A stretch of 64,000 nt of DNA, taken from positions 248,001-312,000 of the forward strand of contig QNQO01001154.1 in NCBI GenBank assembly GCA_003290165.1. Reading direction: 5' to 3'. Shown one piece after another: positions 47,604-59,228 of the stretch (the first letter of the stretch is position 1; every line of letters begins with the position of its first letter). The notes beneath the pieces are model-generated. The model did no database searches and was not told where the DNA came from. It saw nothing but the letters and a program-made list of their open reading frames with translations. The stretch comes from Berberis thunbergii. Lineage: Eukaryota; Streptophyta; Magnoliopsida; Ranunculales; Berberidaceae. Both the position numbers and the translations under genes were made by a program.

Positions 47604-48450
47604 CTATCTAAAATGCGCAAGGCTCCATCTTCCAACACTCTCTTCTATTATCTCTTTGTGGTCCACATTCCCCATCTGAAGTCCTGCGCTTGTACCCCGT
47701 CTAGAACCACTTCTAGATGATCCTGTCCTCTTCTTTGCTTGCTTGGCCCAATAAACTAGGCTCTCTTGTATATGCTCATCAAATATGGACTTTCTGAAGG
47801 AGGTTCCCATCTTCATTCCAAAGAAAAAAAATCACAAAAGCTTGTTCAAAAGTATGCTTAAAATGATGCTAAAAAGTTTGGGTGACAGAGATGCTGACCT
47901 GTGTGACAATGGCATACAATGGTAAAGTGCTATAACTGCAGACGACTTGTATGAACGCCCTAGGAAAGCAACACATGAAGGATCAATATATATGCACCTT
48001 AAATAGACATGACCAGGTAAAATACACAATGGCATACATATGAAAGGAAGGAAGGAATTGTGTTTACCCAATAATAAGTCTTGGAATCATGTAGCGGATT
48101 CTTCCCATGAAACAAGACTTCAAACCATATTTGAACTACTTGGCCATGACAAACATTGGAGTATGAGCACACATCAATTAATTCAACTGAAATTGAACAA
48201 CATTATGGAAAAGCCCAGCAACCTCGAAAATTTCACTTACCAATATCCAGAAGAAGAATGCAATCTCGAAAGCATTTTGAAACAGGATGAAATGAATCAA
48301 GACAAGGACAAATTTTGGGCGATGGAACCAAAAGTAGTCGTCTGATGGTTGAACTACCAAATCCCCTTCTATGGCAACATGTTTCTCAGCAACATCCTGG
48401 GCCAACTGTGTAATCACATGCTCTAGCTTGGTGCCAACAGCAAGAAGAAG
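47604..48450 (-). pseudogene. MLO gene, last four exons only (copy 1)
   Basis: MLO proteins are plant seven-transmembrane, calmodulin-binding calcium-channel-like proteins of the plasma membrane. Four minus-strand exons join in frame: 48450-48241 (LLLAVGTKLEHVITQLA, HVAIEGDLVVQPSDD, then membrane helix HFILFQNAFEIAFFFWIL), 48135-48068 (FKYGLKSCFMGRIRYMIPRL), 47959-47899 (AFIQVVCSYSTLPLYAIVTQ) and 47810-47604 (MGTSFRKSIFDEHIQESLVY, WAKQAKKRTG: the calmodulin-binding region with its Trp). All AG/GT sites are present. The wording is closest to clade I (MLO4/11/14-like). The exons for the first five helices are missing: upstream DNA runs straight into the array junction. Near the stop, two 1-bp deletions relative to copy 3 change the last residues. 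Confidence 0.85.
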
Positions 48451-48651
48451 CTGCATAAGTGGCTCAAATCAATCAACATTTCATAGTCTATTTATGTTAC
48501 GAAAGCAAACAATGAACTCATTGATAGCTGAAACCCTACAGCAAGGGTCCCCTAAAGTTTCTGAGCTGAATGCTCAATGAACAAAACGACTTTTGTTTCA
48601 TGAAATTTTTTGGTCGGCACATAAAAAACTACCTTTAGTACATTCAGGCAT

Positions 48652-49300
48652 CGCACAAATGATTTCATCTATGACAAAAGAAATAGATCAGATTTCCTAG
48701 TATAGCGGCAATGTTGCAAAAGGAGATCGACCATATCCATGTTGCCTTAATAAATTTATTTATTTATTTATTATTTTTGTCGGTAGACATAAAAATATAA
48801 AATATATTGAAGCAACAAGAAAATTGCTTCGAGACACTGACAGAGAACAAACAAAGCAAAGCTCAAAAAGCCACAATACAGTGGTCAGTCACACCACGAA
48901 TCCTCCACGTTCACCAACCCGAAGGTAGCCCTTTTCTAAAACTTTATATTCCACACAAGTACGCATCCATGCAGTGACGAAGCCAGGATTTTTGTTGGGG
49001 GGGAGGGGGAGTGATGAGTCATAGTTAATTAATGATAATATATACTTTAACATAATTTTTTCAATTTCAAACAATACATAAATAACTATACAAAACACCA
49101 ATTGCTAAACAAATTATCTAATTTATGGGGGGAAAAATGAATCCAACAAGCTACTTTGTAGGAGCACAAAAAATAAATGGATGGGGACAAATTGGTATAA
49201 AATGTTAATGGGCAAAAAGTAATTTTAAATGTAAAATTATGTGGACAAAAAAATTGGATTATTTGCGATTTTCCACATATCATAAATAGCTAATTAGAGG
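48652..49300. other. Tail of array unit; LINE/SINE-like 3' end
   Basis: Contains a (TTTA)n run at ~48755-48772 next to GTCGGTAGACATAAAAATATAA, read on the minus strand as a retroposon 3' end with an AATA-type tail, and a G-run near 48998-49010 whose length differs between copies. No gene. Confidence 0.5.
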
Positions 49301-50104
49301 TTACCCCATCATTAATCACTATTGCATTCTACCCCTAGGACTAGCAGTCAACATGCATAGACTGTCAAAAGGCTCATGTGGACTACCAAAATGCCCTTCA
49401 AACAATGACCTATAAATGAACCACGAGATACAAATATGTACCTTGAGGAAAAATTAATGGATCAAAATTTTCATGTATCTCCAGAAAAATCTTATGAATA
49501 AAATACAAGCCTAGACCTAGAGATACGAATTCATCTCAAGAAAACACATTTAAAAAATATTTTTCTTCCTCAAAGTAGGCAAAAGAGGTTGGGGTTGCTG
49601 GTGGCAATGGTGGGAAACATAACTAAATCAAGCAAAAGGGAGTGAGAAAAGGAGGCAGAGCGGTTGTCGGTGTCGCGGTAAACGGGTAAAGGGATCAGAA
49701 GAGAGGAAAGGGGTGGAATAGGGTTGTCGGCATTGCAGAGAGCAGAGGAAGAGAGGAAGGGGTGGGGCGGGATAGTGTCGTCGGCGTCACAGGGGTGGGC
49801 AATCGCAGATAACTCGAACAAATTCAAAAGTTAGTGGGGGTGCCCCCATGTAGCTCTGTGGCCGATATTAGGGATTTGGAAATGCCTATTCAAGGCCATC
49901 CAACAAGGAATACTATGCTAGTAGCACTAAGCTGAAAAAGTCGACATTGTATCAGTACATACTTTCACTTCATAAACTCTGGCAAAATGAGTTCATTGCA
50001 TTTCAGCTTCATGGATAATAATCATTTTCAACTATGATCATAAAAAAAACACCACGGATTTGGAGGATAGAAGTTGGGAATGAAATGGGATAATTGAATT
50101 GTAC

Positions 50105-50910
50105 CACACAAGTTATTTTTTTAATGAAAAAAAAAATCTATTGATTAGGTGTACAAAGATTGAGGACGGCAGCAAGATAAGAACATTGACCTCTACTCAA
50201 AGAAACTATGCATCATGTGGTATTAGGGAGAACTATACACTCCGAACTGAACATACAAGAAGCAAATTTAATATCTCAAAATCTATACCAATTAGAACCC
50301 TATAACCAAAGAGTAATTTTTCTATCTATTCACAGTAACTTTTTCTGCACTTTCTTGAAAATTTTGTTATTCTTTTCTCTCCATATCACCCAGACCAAAG
50401 CATGGATTCAAGCCCATTTACCAAAAGCAGAGAAGCAAGGCAAATTTTGAAAGGCAGCTTGCATGCTATCAACCTAAACCAGGAAAGAAGGGCCTGAAGA
50501 TGGAACTCAGAGAGAGCAAAAGACTATAAGTCAGACACCATATGGCAGAGAAGTAGAACATGAACATGATTACATAGGACAAACTGGTTGGGCGTAATCA
50601 AATCTCTTTTGATGATATTATCCACTGTTCTGCAATGAAACACAATCCAAAGAAGAAAAGAGGCTCTCAGAGGATCTCTATTACAAAAATTGATACCATT
50701 CCAAATTGATACCAAAAATTGGTTGTAGCTTGCAAATTGTCAAGTGAAGAGGAAAAGTGCCGAGCTTGGGGATAGAATTTGATACCATTCCTTTACAAAA
50801 AAAAAAAAGTGTTGTCCTAGTCACACAACCACTTGTCCAACTTGTCATCCAAAGCAATATTTTCAATGAGAACAAAAAATTTCTGAATATACTGAAGCTC
50901 TGGGCCAAAC
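50105..50910 (-). pseudogene. LINE 3' fragment with zf-RVT domain (array copy 2)
   Basis: Same fragment as in copy 1; the minus strand reads LRASFLLWIVFHCRTVDNI, then IKRDLITPNQFVLCN. A single-base deletion near 50670 shifts the frame relative to copy 3 (AGAGGATC against AGAGGGATC). Confidence 0.7.
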
Positions 50911-51643
50911 TTTAGAATAAAGCAGAGATCCAAACCAAATAAATTTATGGATAGCCAATAAGCATTTATTTATCAGATGAGTAAAGCATAAGGCGACAAG
51001 TACTATTCAAAAGAACAAGAGTTGGCAAAGTCAATGGAGAGGTCAAACACATGTTTTCAGTAAAACAAATTCTAAAGCAAACTAAGAAACATGAAACATC
51101 AAGGAAGAAGTAAAAATCGTTAATTTATCAGATGAATGAAGCAAGGGGCAACAAGTTCTACTCTAAATAACAAGAGTTGGCAAAATCAATGAATAAGTCA
51201 AGCGCATATCCAGAATCTAAAGCAACATGAGAATGAACCTTTTGTTAAAACTTATTATCAAACAACATCACTACCACATAGGATTTGTTAAACATATACT
51301 AAACTAAAAAGTTTTTTAAGGTGTGGTTGACGTTTGCTTGAGCGGGTAGTGAATGTTGTGAGCGTGATAGTGATGGACTGGCAAATTAAATGTGTGCAAC
51401 CAAATCACATTCTATTCCTCCTCTAAAATAATGCACCTCACCTTTGTAAGTTCGCCTTTTCAATATTTATCCATGCTCAAGTAGTTTAAAATTTTTGTTT
51501 TTACCAATGTGACATGATTGAAATGTCTAAAGTGTTTATATATATCTCGAGATTGTAAAAACCTCGTGATGCTACATTATCTTAATTGCAAAATCTAGTT
51601 TCATAACCTCACTCAAAAAATAAAAATAAATTGAAAATTGTAC

Positions 51644-52372
51644 CTGATGAAAACCAAGCTCCTTGGTTAATGGTACACCAATCTCATCCAAGCAAGAAGC
51701 GATCCTCTCATCAGACCCATACAAATGAGAATACCTATCAATACAACCATCCAACAACTTCACAAGTTCCCTGGCTAACCCCACACTCACAGCAAATCCA
51801 TAAGAATGCAATTCATCTTGTTCAATACTCTCAGAATTCCCACCAATGTAATACATCTGATCATGATCATACTTCGCCAGCACAGTCGCCAAATTCCGCG
51901 GAAAAAACACAGTATCATCATCTCCCATCACAAACCATCTCACATTCTCCAACCCCAAATTATAACTTTCCTTCACAATTCTTGAAATCCTGATTGCCGA
52001 CCTTGACCCGTACGCATTAGTGTACTTGCACATAGCGGTATCCCCCGAAACTCTATAAAAAGGATATCGCTGCCAGGGTTCGATTGACTCTTCGTCTAGC
52101 CAAACGAATCCACAGGTTGTGTTGGGTTCCCACCACAACTCTGTATAGTGTCTGCGATCTTTCCATGTCTTGTCAGACCCAGCTATACCGAAAAGAACGC
52201 GAGACATGTTGGTTTCCTCCTTCACCTCCACATTGTTGTGGTGGTGGTGAATACTAATTGTGTCTTGTTTGCAAAGAGAACATCTTAGAAATCTTGATTG
52301 GTTCACAAAGGCAGAGAAGAACACAAAGGAAATCGAACCCAGAAGGAAAATTAGTACCACCCATTTGATCAT
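51644..52372 (-). pseudogene. DUF604 (GT31-like) glycosyltransferase, first coding exon only (copy 2)
   Basis: Duplicate of the copy 1 exon: ATG at 52372, signal anchor, MGDDDTVFF, and the same donor GTACAA after GFHQ. It differs by two silent changes (F and G codons) and two replacements (V to A after FPRNL; K to R in GLAKEL). Equal silent and replacement counts fit relaxed constraint, though four changes are too few to prove it. The second exon is again absent downstream. Confidence 0.85.
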
Positions 52373-55300
52373 CACTGAAAAAAAATCTTCCCTTCGTTTT
52401 CTAATACAAACTAGCACTCTTCCAAAAATTGGTTCTAGCCAACTCACCTAATGTGAAAAGCTACGTTGAGAGGATGCTAATGCACTCAAACTCTTTTGAC
52501 TCTTTTTTGTGGTTGGGGTGCTCTTAAATTGTTTGAAGAAGTCAAATATTAAAATGACTTCGCCATTTTCACAACATGGACTTTTTTGGAACTTCAGGCA
52601 TTTTCCTTCTGCCTCAGAGAAAATGGTAAGGCCAGGCGGCTTTGGAGCTACTGTCTTTAATGCCTCGTATGGCAATGGTTGGTGAAACTTCAAAGTCCAA
52701 ATAAGAGGACATTTTTCTGTCAGAAACATTCAAGTTGATATCTATTTCCAGGAAATAGATGTTGTTTTGGAATGGGAGATCACCAAGAGCAAAAGTCAGA
52801 ACTATGATGATGCACACGACAGTGTGGAATATCTGATTTTTTTTTTCACATAATCCCTCTGTCGAACTTGTTTATTCATGTTTGAATTATTTGAGTCTTT
52901 GTGAATCTAAATTTTGAAATGTCTGAATTATGAGAGGATGGCTTTGATTCTCAAATTCAGTGCAGATCTAATCAAAATAATCAATTCAGGACAAAAATTA
53001 TTCAAATTCACTATCACCCATTCTACTCTGTTAAAATAAGGATTTAGAGAAATCAAACAAACATAAATATATATGTAAGGTTATAACATGTAATATGTAT
53101 AAAGTATCAATAAGGACCCAATCCATGTGACTGTTTAACGTTGATATTGCTAAAACTTATAGTCAAGACATAACTAGACGCATTAACGAGAATAATATCT
53201 GATATGATGTCTCTTACCAATGCAGTGTCAATCTCTTCAGGATAATTATATGTTCGCTATCATGCTCCATTAGAGAAGATGCAAATCACAGGGCTCTGAA
53301 GATGGAAGCAGCGAGATCCAGACTCGAATTGCTTTATTCTGTAAGGCCACTTATCAAACCCACTGGGATTGGACAAGAATTTCAAGTACCCTTAACCACA
53401 AATCTGTGAAAAAATACGAAAGTGTAGCCCTGACGAGAAAATTCCACCAATCCCTTAACCAAACAAAACTGACCATAATGACAGATAAAAATCGCAAAAT
53501 AGAATCAATGTACACCTCTGACTTTGCTACAGTGGCAAAGTACTTAACAAAAAGTGTGACTGGAACTGGGAAGCGAGCTCATTTTAAAATTTAACTGGGG
53601 CGCAAACACAACACTCCAGCGATTCCATACTGTTGGTCTTAACTCTTAATTGTCTTTAGGTCGACATCAATTCCCCTCTATCTTTGCTCTTTCGGGCTAT
53701 TAGTATCGCTTTTAAATCTATTTGTCAACGGTGTGCCCAAATAAAACTCTTTTGAGTTTCTAATTTATCAGACAAGTTTCAGTTCCCAGAAATCTGAAAC
53801 AGCCCGGTCCTTGTACTATATATCAAGAATTCAAGGATAGTTTTGGGCAGGGTCCAGGCTTGTTATCAATATAAACATATGCTGACGAAAGGGTGTTCAG
53901 CATTTCTGTTTGTAAAACAGAGAATTGAAAATGATTGTAAACCTCAATTAGAAAAATGAAATGAAAAAGTAATCATAATCAAAGGAACCTGAAAACAAAA
54001 ATGATGAAACGTAATACAAACAAATGGTAGTTCCAGTTGAAGTGAAAAAATGAAAAACACTTAATTATGATATGGGCACATAGCTAAAAGCAATTGAAAA
54101 CATATATAGGTGTTAAAAAAACCATAAGAAAAGTAGATTAAATAAATAAATAAAATGAAGATAAATTTCACAACATTAAAAAGTAATTACAAGTGAGAAA
54201 AATAAAAGTCGGAACAAAACATAAATTTTATGACAGATTACAAAATAAAATTAATTATATTAGGCAAATAAACTAAATTTAAATTACAATAATAGTGATA
54301 GAAAAAATTAAATATTAATGATAAAAAAATCCTTCAATTTGTAAAATTTAAATCTTCAATAGATAAACATAGAAAGTTTCACATAGCACTGGCTATTTAA
54401 GAACAAAAACTATGGTTAATCTGAAGGGAAAAAAACAGAAAAAACCAAATAATTATCGAAATAAAAACAATTAAAGAATAAAACAACAAAATAAAAAAAT
54501 GTAAAACGTAAAACTAATCAGGAAACTTTATTGAAGCAAAAAGCCTTGAAAAAGGAAACAAAAATCAAAACCAAAAACACCATGAAGACAGAAAGCCAAA
54601 GCACATACGAAAAACTAAACTAACAAAGAGCAAAGAAAAATCCTGAAGTAATAAAAAATTTAAAAATCAAGAGTGCAAACAATAAAATGAAGAAACCTTT
54701 ACAGAGAGATTAGTAAGCTGTTGGATCGCATGGAGAGGAATCATCAAGACCAAGAATGAGTATACACACCTTTTCTAGAACCGATTTAAGGTACCAACCA
54801 CAATGACAGTAACCAACAAAATGATCCATCGAAAAAAACAACACATTGTGTATTCTTTCTACTGGGGCATATGAACAATAAACATCATGGAGTATTCTTT
54901 CTACTAAAGCATACGCTAATAGTATCAACTATATGAGCTAGAAAGGTTTCAGCAATTGATGATAGAAGATAATTGATATAAGAATTATTTCATCCAAAAG
55001 AATGACCAGAGAAAGAAAATTGTTCTTAAAGAAACTTGCAGGGACTTGAAACTCAAGATTAACCAACACTGAATTAAATGCAGGAAAGAAGGTTCACTTG
55101 GTGGGTGATATAATACCATCTTCCCTGAGAGATCTTCCACCATGAAGCAGTTTGACAAGTTTTAATAGTAGTGATGTAGCATCTATGTGACAAGAACACC
55201 AATACAAGTGTCAGTATCCGATACAATACAAGAACACCAATACAATACAAGACTAGGTACATAGTTTAGCATCTTGTTCTTCACATAAGAAATATGAAAA

Positions 55301-56805
55301 CAAAAAATTAGCTGCTCTCAAGTATGAGATGCAGTGGGTTTGCATAAAAGGTATAGAAAATGAAATAGAATAAAATTTAAAAAAAAAATGTTGTTTCCAT
55401 GTTGCTTTAGGGGCACCCTGAATTAGTTTACATAAAGCCATTTCCTCCTACCATGTTTCCAGTAATCAAATGCAAGATAGAATGTCGTCAAACCTTTGCT
55501 AAAAACCATGATAGAATGCAGAAAGAAAGATAAATCGTACTTCCCGCTTGGAGACTGAAAAATGGGCAGGAGACTAATAAATTCCGTTGTAGATGCTGAC
55601 GGCAAACACCTGTCCAAAAAAATTGCAGCAGAGGCAAAACTACATCAACTTAATGTGTGGAATCTGTTTTACAGCTTTTTTGTAAACGCAATCTCCTCCT
55701 TATTGTTCACATGTCTAGATTAGAGACAACTGCAGCCCTCTAAGCTGGACCTTTATATTTCACAGCCCTACAAACTCTTTGAAACATTCCAAAGAGTCCT
55801 TAAAAAGGTAATTTGGTTAATGGAACTGACTATAAACCCAAATCATGGTCAACATAAAACTGCAATCCTCTAAACACTAAATATTTATTCCATGGCCAAC
55901 AAACTCTTTGTATTTTGTTAAGTGGAACACATAAGCAATCAAATTCATAGAATATAATTGGACACGGAAAGCATTTCACATACATTTGGTCTTGCAATAA
56001 ATCTGATCAATGATATAAACTTAGAAGTGGAGAACATGAAGAAACTTCTATCAACAAAAAAATTTCAGAAATGGGAAAGGCGAAGTAATGAAAAACAAAA
56101 AACAAAACGAAGAACCTTCAATCAAGAAATATGTAGTCAATAAACAATGTAACCAAACCTCAATATACAAAATAACCAAAAATTGGAGAACCAAAAAACA
56201 AAAAAAATTACAAGGGAAAACCTCTATTAGGATATAACAAAAAGCAATTCTCAAAACTGGTTTAGAAAAAATAAAATAAGTGAAATAATACCAAAAGTAA
56301 CACGAGAAATTTTTTAACACTTAGATCATGACAAATCATGATAAATTTTAATAAGCATGAACAAAGACAAATATAATAACAAAGTCAGAATTAAAATTAC
56401 TAGAATGGTAAAGGACACAAAAAAGATGAATATATAAAATTCTGAAAGAATTAAAGAACACGCAATTAAGAAAGAAACGAAAAGCAATAAAACAACACAA
56501 TATAAGAAACAGAAAAACGACAATAACAATCATCATAATATAATCATTAAAACGCTTCAATCAAGAAATAGTACTTCTGAAATATACAAATGGTAGTTAA
56601 ACTAGTTAAGAAACCCCAAAAGAGAGAGAAAAAAGGAAGCAGAGACAAAAACAAAAATATTTACCACAACAAAGAGGAAAATACAAACAGAAATATTATA
56701 AATAAAATCTTACGAGGAAAACAAGATTTGGAATATAATTATTATCGATGAACAAGAAAATAGTATATCTAAAATTGGGCTAAAGCAATTGATAAAAGAT
56801 ATTTA
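52373..56805. other. AT-rich array DNA, copy 2: no recognised gene
   Basis: Collinear with 40335-44783. Small differences include the absence of a second GGATTTAGAGAAATC phrase (copy 1 ~41075) and a 9 bp difference near 55585. No conserved reading frame is supported. Confidence 0.45.
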
Positions 56806-57110
56806 GGATGTGTCTAGTTCAAAAAAATATTTTCCTTACAAAACCACAAAAAAGATGAGAGATACAAGAGAATGTGGGAGAGGGTTATCCCCACCTTGAG
56901 TTTGAAGATGACAATGTATTTGGGAAAAATATTCTTTGCTCCTACCCGAAGGATACAATTTCCACAATTTTATACAATACCAAGAGGATACAAGTCATCA
57001 TCAAATTTTATGTTCTTTATTCTATCTTTTGCTTAGTCTCCTCTCCCTTCTCATTTTTCCCAAAAGCAATTCTCAAAATTTTCTTTTTCTTTTGAACCAA
57101 ACTCACACTC
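56806..57110. mobile_element. MITE-like element (copy 2)
   Basis: Duplicate of 44784-45087 with the same ends GGATGTGTCTAGTTC and CAAACTCACACTC. Confidence 0.55.
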
Positions 57111-57763
57111 TGGATAGATAAATAAAAATAAAATACCAAAAAGGAAATAAATGAAGTTTCAGAAAATAAAAATCAAGAAAATAAAATGTATTATTAAAAT
57201 ATGTAAATCAAGAAAAAATTTATAAACATCAAGCGTAGTTATAAATAAAAACAATTAAAAAAAATTTCTCCAATTCAAACACTTGATATCAACACAGTGC
57301 AAATCACACAAATTTCTAAGAGTTATACATCGGGCTAGTCGGATATCTGATCCATTTTTATAACAGTCCATTCCAGGTTTTCGATTTAGCCCAATCAAGA
57401 TTTTGGTTTGGTTTCACAATTTCAGTTAGTAACGTGATCATCATGAAATTTTGACATAAAAGAGAAAATTTCACCATAAATTTCATACAACTAAAATACC
57501 TACACAAGAAACCCTATGGAAAGATCAAGAAAATAGAAATAACCAAAACGTACACATAAAGAATCCAACGTGGAACAGAATTAGGGTTCATAGCTATCGT
57601 TATCTTGAAATCTTGTTCGAAACTATTAAATGCCTAGATTTCACCACATGGAACCCTAGTTTTATCAACCAAATGAGTGAATCTTGGAATCAAATACAGA
57701 GAGTGACAAAACATGGAGAATCGAAAGCGAAGAAAAGAGAGTTGCAACTCTTGAAAATGTTAC

Positions 57764-57921
57764 CTTAACGAGAGAGAGACAAAGAATTCTCGTCTGCAAT
57801 TCGATCTCGACGATTTGCTCGAAGAAACCCTAGAATCGCTTAAACGCGAAACTATACAATCATCGATTGGGTCTCTTAGAAGTATCGCTCACTCTCTGTT
57901 GTAATTGGTGGTATTTATAAA
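57764..57921 (-). promoter_or_regulatory. Promoter-like TATA and 5' leader exon (copy 2)
   Basis: Same TTTATAAATA (complement of 57912-57921), leader and AAG|GTAACA donor as in copy 1, almost unchanged (one difference: CGCGAG becomes CGAGAG near the donor). Confidence 0.5.
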
Positions 57922-58516
57922 CCACCTTAGGTTTTACGCGCCCAAACGCGGGTCGGTGGTGAATTCAAAAATCAAAATCAAGGTTAATCGGATTAGTAGA
58001 CGTAGCATCGAGATGCGTGATCTTGGTAAGTGGTAACTAATCCCAACATCGTTATAGACAAGTGAAAAAAAAAACCCAAGTAAAATGTTTACGCAAATGA
58101 CCTGCTCTCATAATATCATAATAACTAGGGTGTCTGAGTCGCCCTATATGCGATATTCAGTATTTTATATTTTATTATATTATAATAATTTAATAATAAT
58201 AAAAATTTTATTATTGAATTTCTAAACAAAATGATCGTATATAATTTTTTAAGGGGATGTTAAAAAGCAATTAAGAAATAAACGAAATTCTTAGCTAAAA
58301 GGCAATAAAACAACACAATATAAGAAACAGAAAAGCGACAATAACAATCATCATAATATAATCGTTAAAACGCTTTAATCAAGAAATAGTACTTCTGAAA
58401 TATACAAATGGTAATTTATATAACAAAACTTTGATTATAACAAAGGATTGTTCAATGTACTAGTGAAAAAAACACATGTTTTGTCTTATTCATTTAATTT
58501 ACAGTTGTATTATTAC

Positions 58517-59228
58517 CAATGTTCTAAAAATCGGTCTAGGCGGCCGGCCGCCTAGGCGGCGCCTAGGCGCTAGAAGGTGGAAAACCGCCCAGATTAATGG
58601 CTGGGCGGGCTGTCTGGGCGGCTGGGCGGGCTGGGCAGGTCTAGGCGGGTCTGGGCGGCCTAGGCGGGGTCTAGGCGGACTCTAGGCGGTCTGGGCGATT
58701 TTAATTTTTTTTAATTTTTTAAAAATTTTTAATATGGCTAATTGTGTTCTTATTTTATTTTATTTCCTACTTTTTAATAATAAACTATTTAATTATTTTT
58801 ATTCAGTATATGTCTAAATGTAGCAAATGATGATTACTTAATGGAATTCTCGAATGATCTGTCGGTACCAATTTTACTAATGTAGATTTTATCAAATATA
58901 ACTGAGGTTATTTATGCAATTTGAAGAAAAATAAAAGAGTACACATTCAAATTTATATAAAGTACCCATCATGACCAACTTCAGTCATTTGAGTTTTAAT
59001 AAATTTTGTTCACTATTGGTAATTTTTCATGTTTTTAAATTTTGCATATATATACTGGCATTAAATTTGATGTAATTGATAATGTATTATGCTTAACTTT
59101 TGTAAATTATTAAAGTAATAATACAAAACCTAAGACCGCCTAGGTGCCGCCTAGGCGCCCGCCTAGGCCCCTGGGCGCTAGGCACCAGCTCGCCGCCCGC
59201 CCAGCGCCTAGCGATTTTTAGAACACTG
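58517..59228. mobile_element. hAT-type MITE inserted only in array copy 2
   Basis: Ends CAATGTTCTAAAAATCG and CGATTTTTAGAACACTG (inverted repeats, one mismatch in 17), flanked by a perfect 8 bp repeat ATTATTAC (58509-58516 and 59229-59236). Copy 1 has a single ATTATTAC at the empty site near 46750. Subterminal DNA is GC-rich and built of GCCTAGGCGG / GGGCGG motifs (58540-58695 and 59135-59215); the middle is AT-rich. No transposase. Confidence 0.96.

Larger units (their letters stand above)
37322..49300. repeat. 12 kb tandem unit, copy 1
   Basis: Begins TTACCCCATCATTAATCAC and runs 11,979 bp to the same phrase at 49301. Contents in order: LINE fragment, DUF604 exon (minus), AT-rich DNA, MITE, promoter-like leader (minus), MLO 3' exons (minus), LINE/SINE-like tail. 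Relative to copies 2 and 3 it lacks ~52 bp near 38300 and the ~20 bp filler near 37816. It alone retains the MLO exons together with the DUF604 exon. Confidence 0.95.

Noticed and set aside
48653..48720. Possible extra MLO exon upstream of 48450 (minus-strand MKSFVRCL-like piece)
   Set aside because: Resemblance to the MLO 'FxRQF' segment is weak, and the expected intermediate exons with the third to fifth helices are absent between it and 48450.
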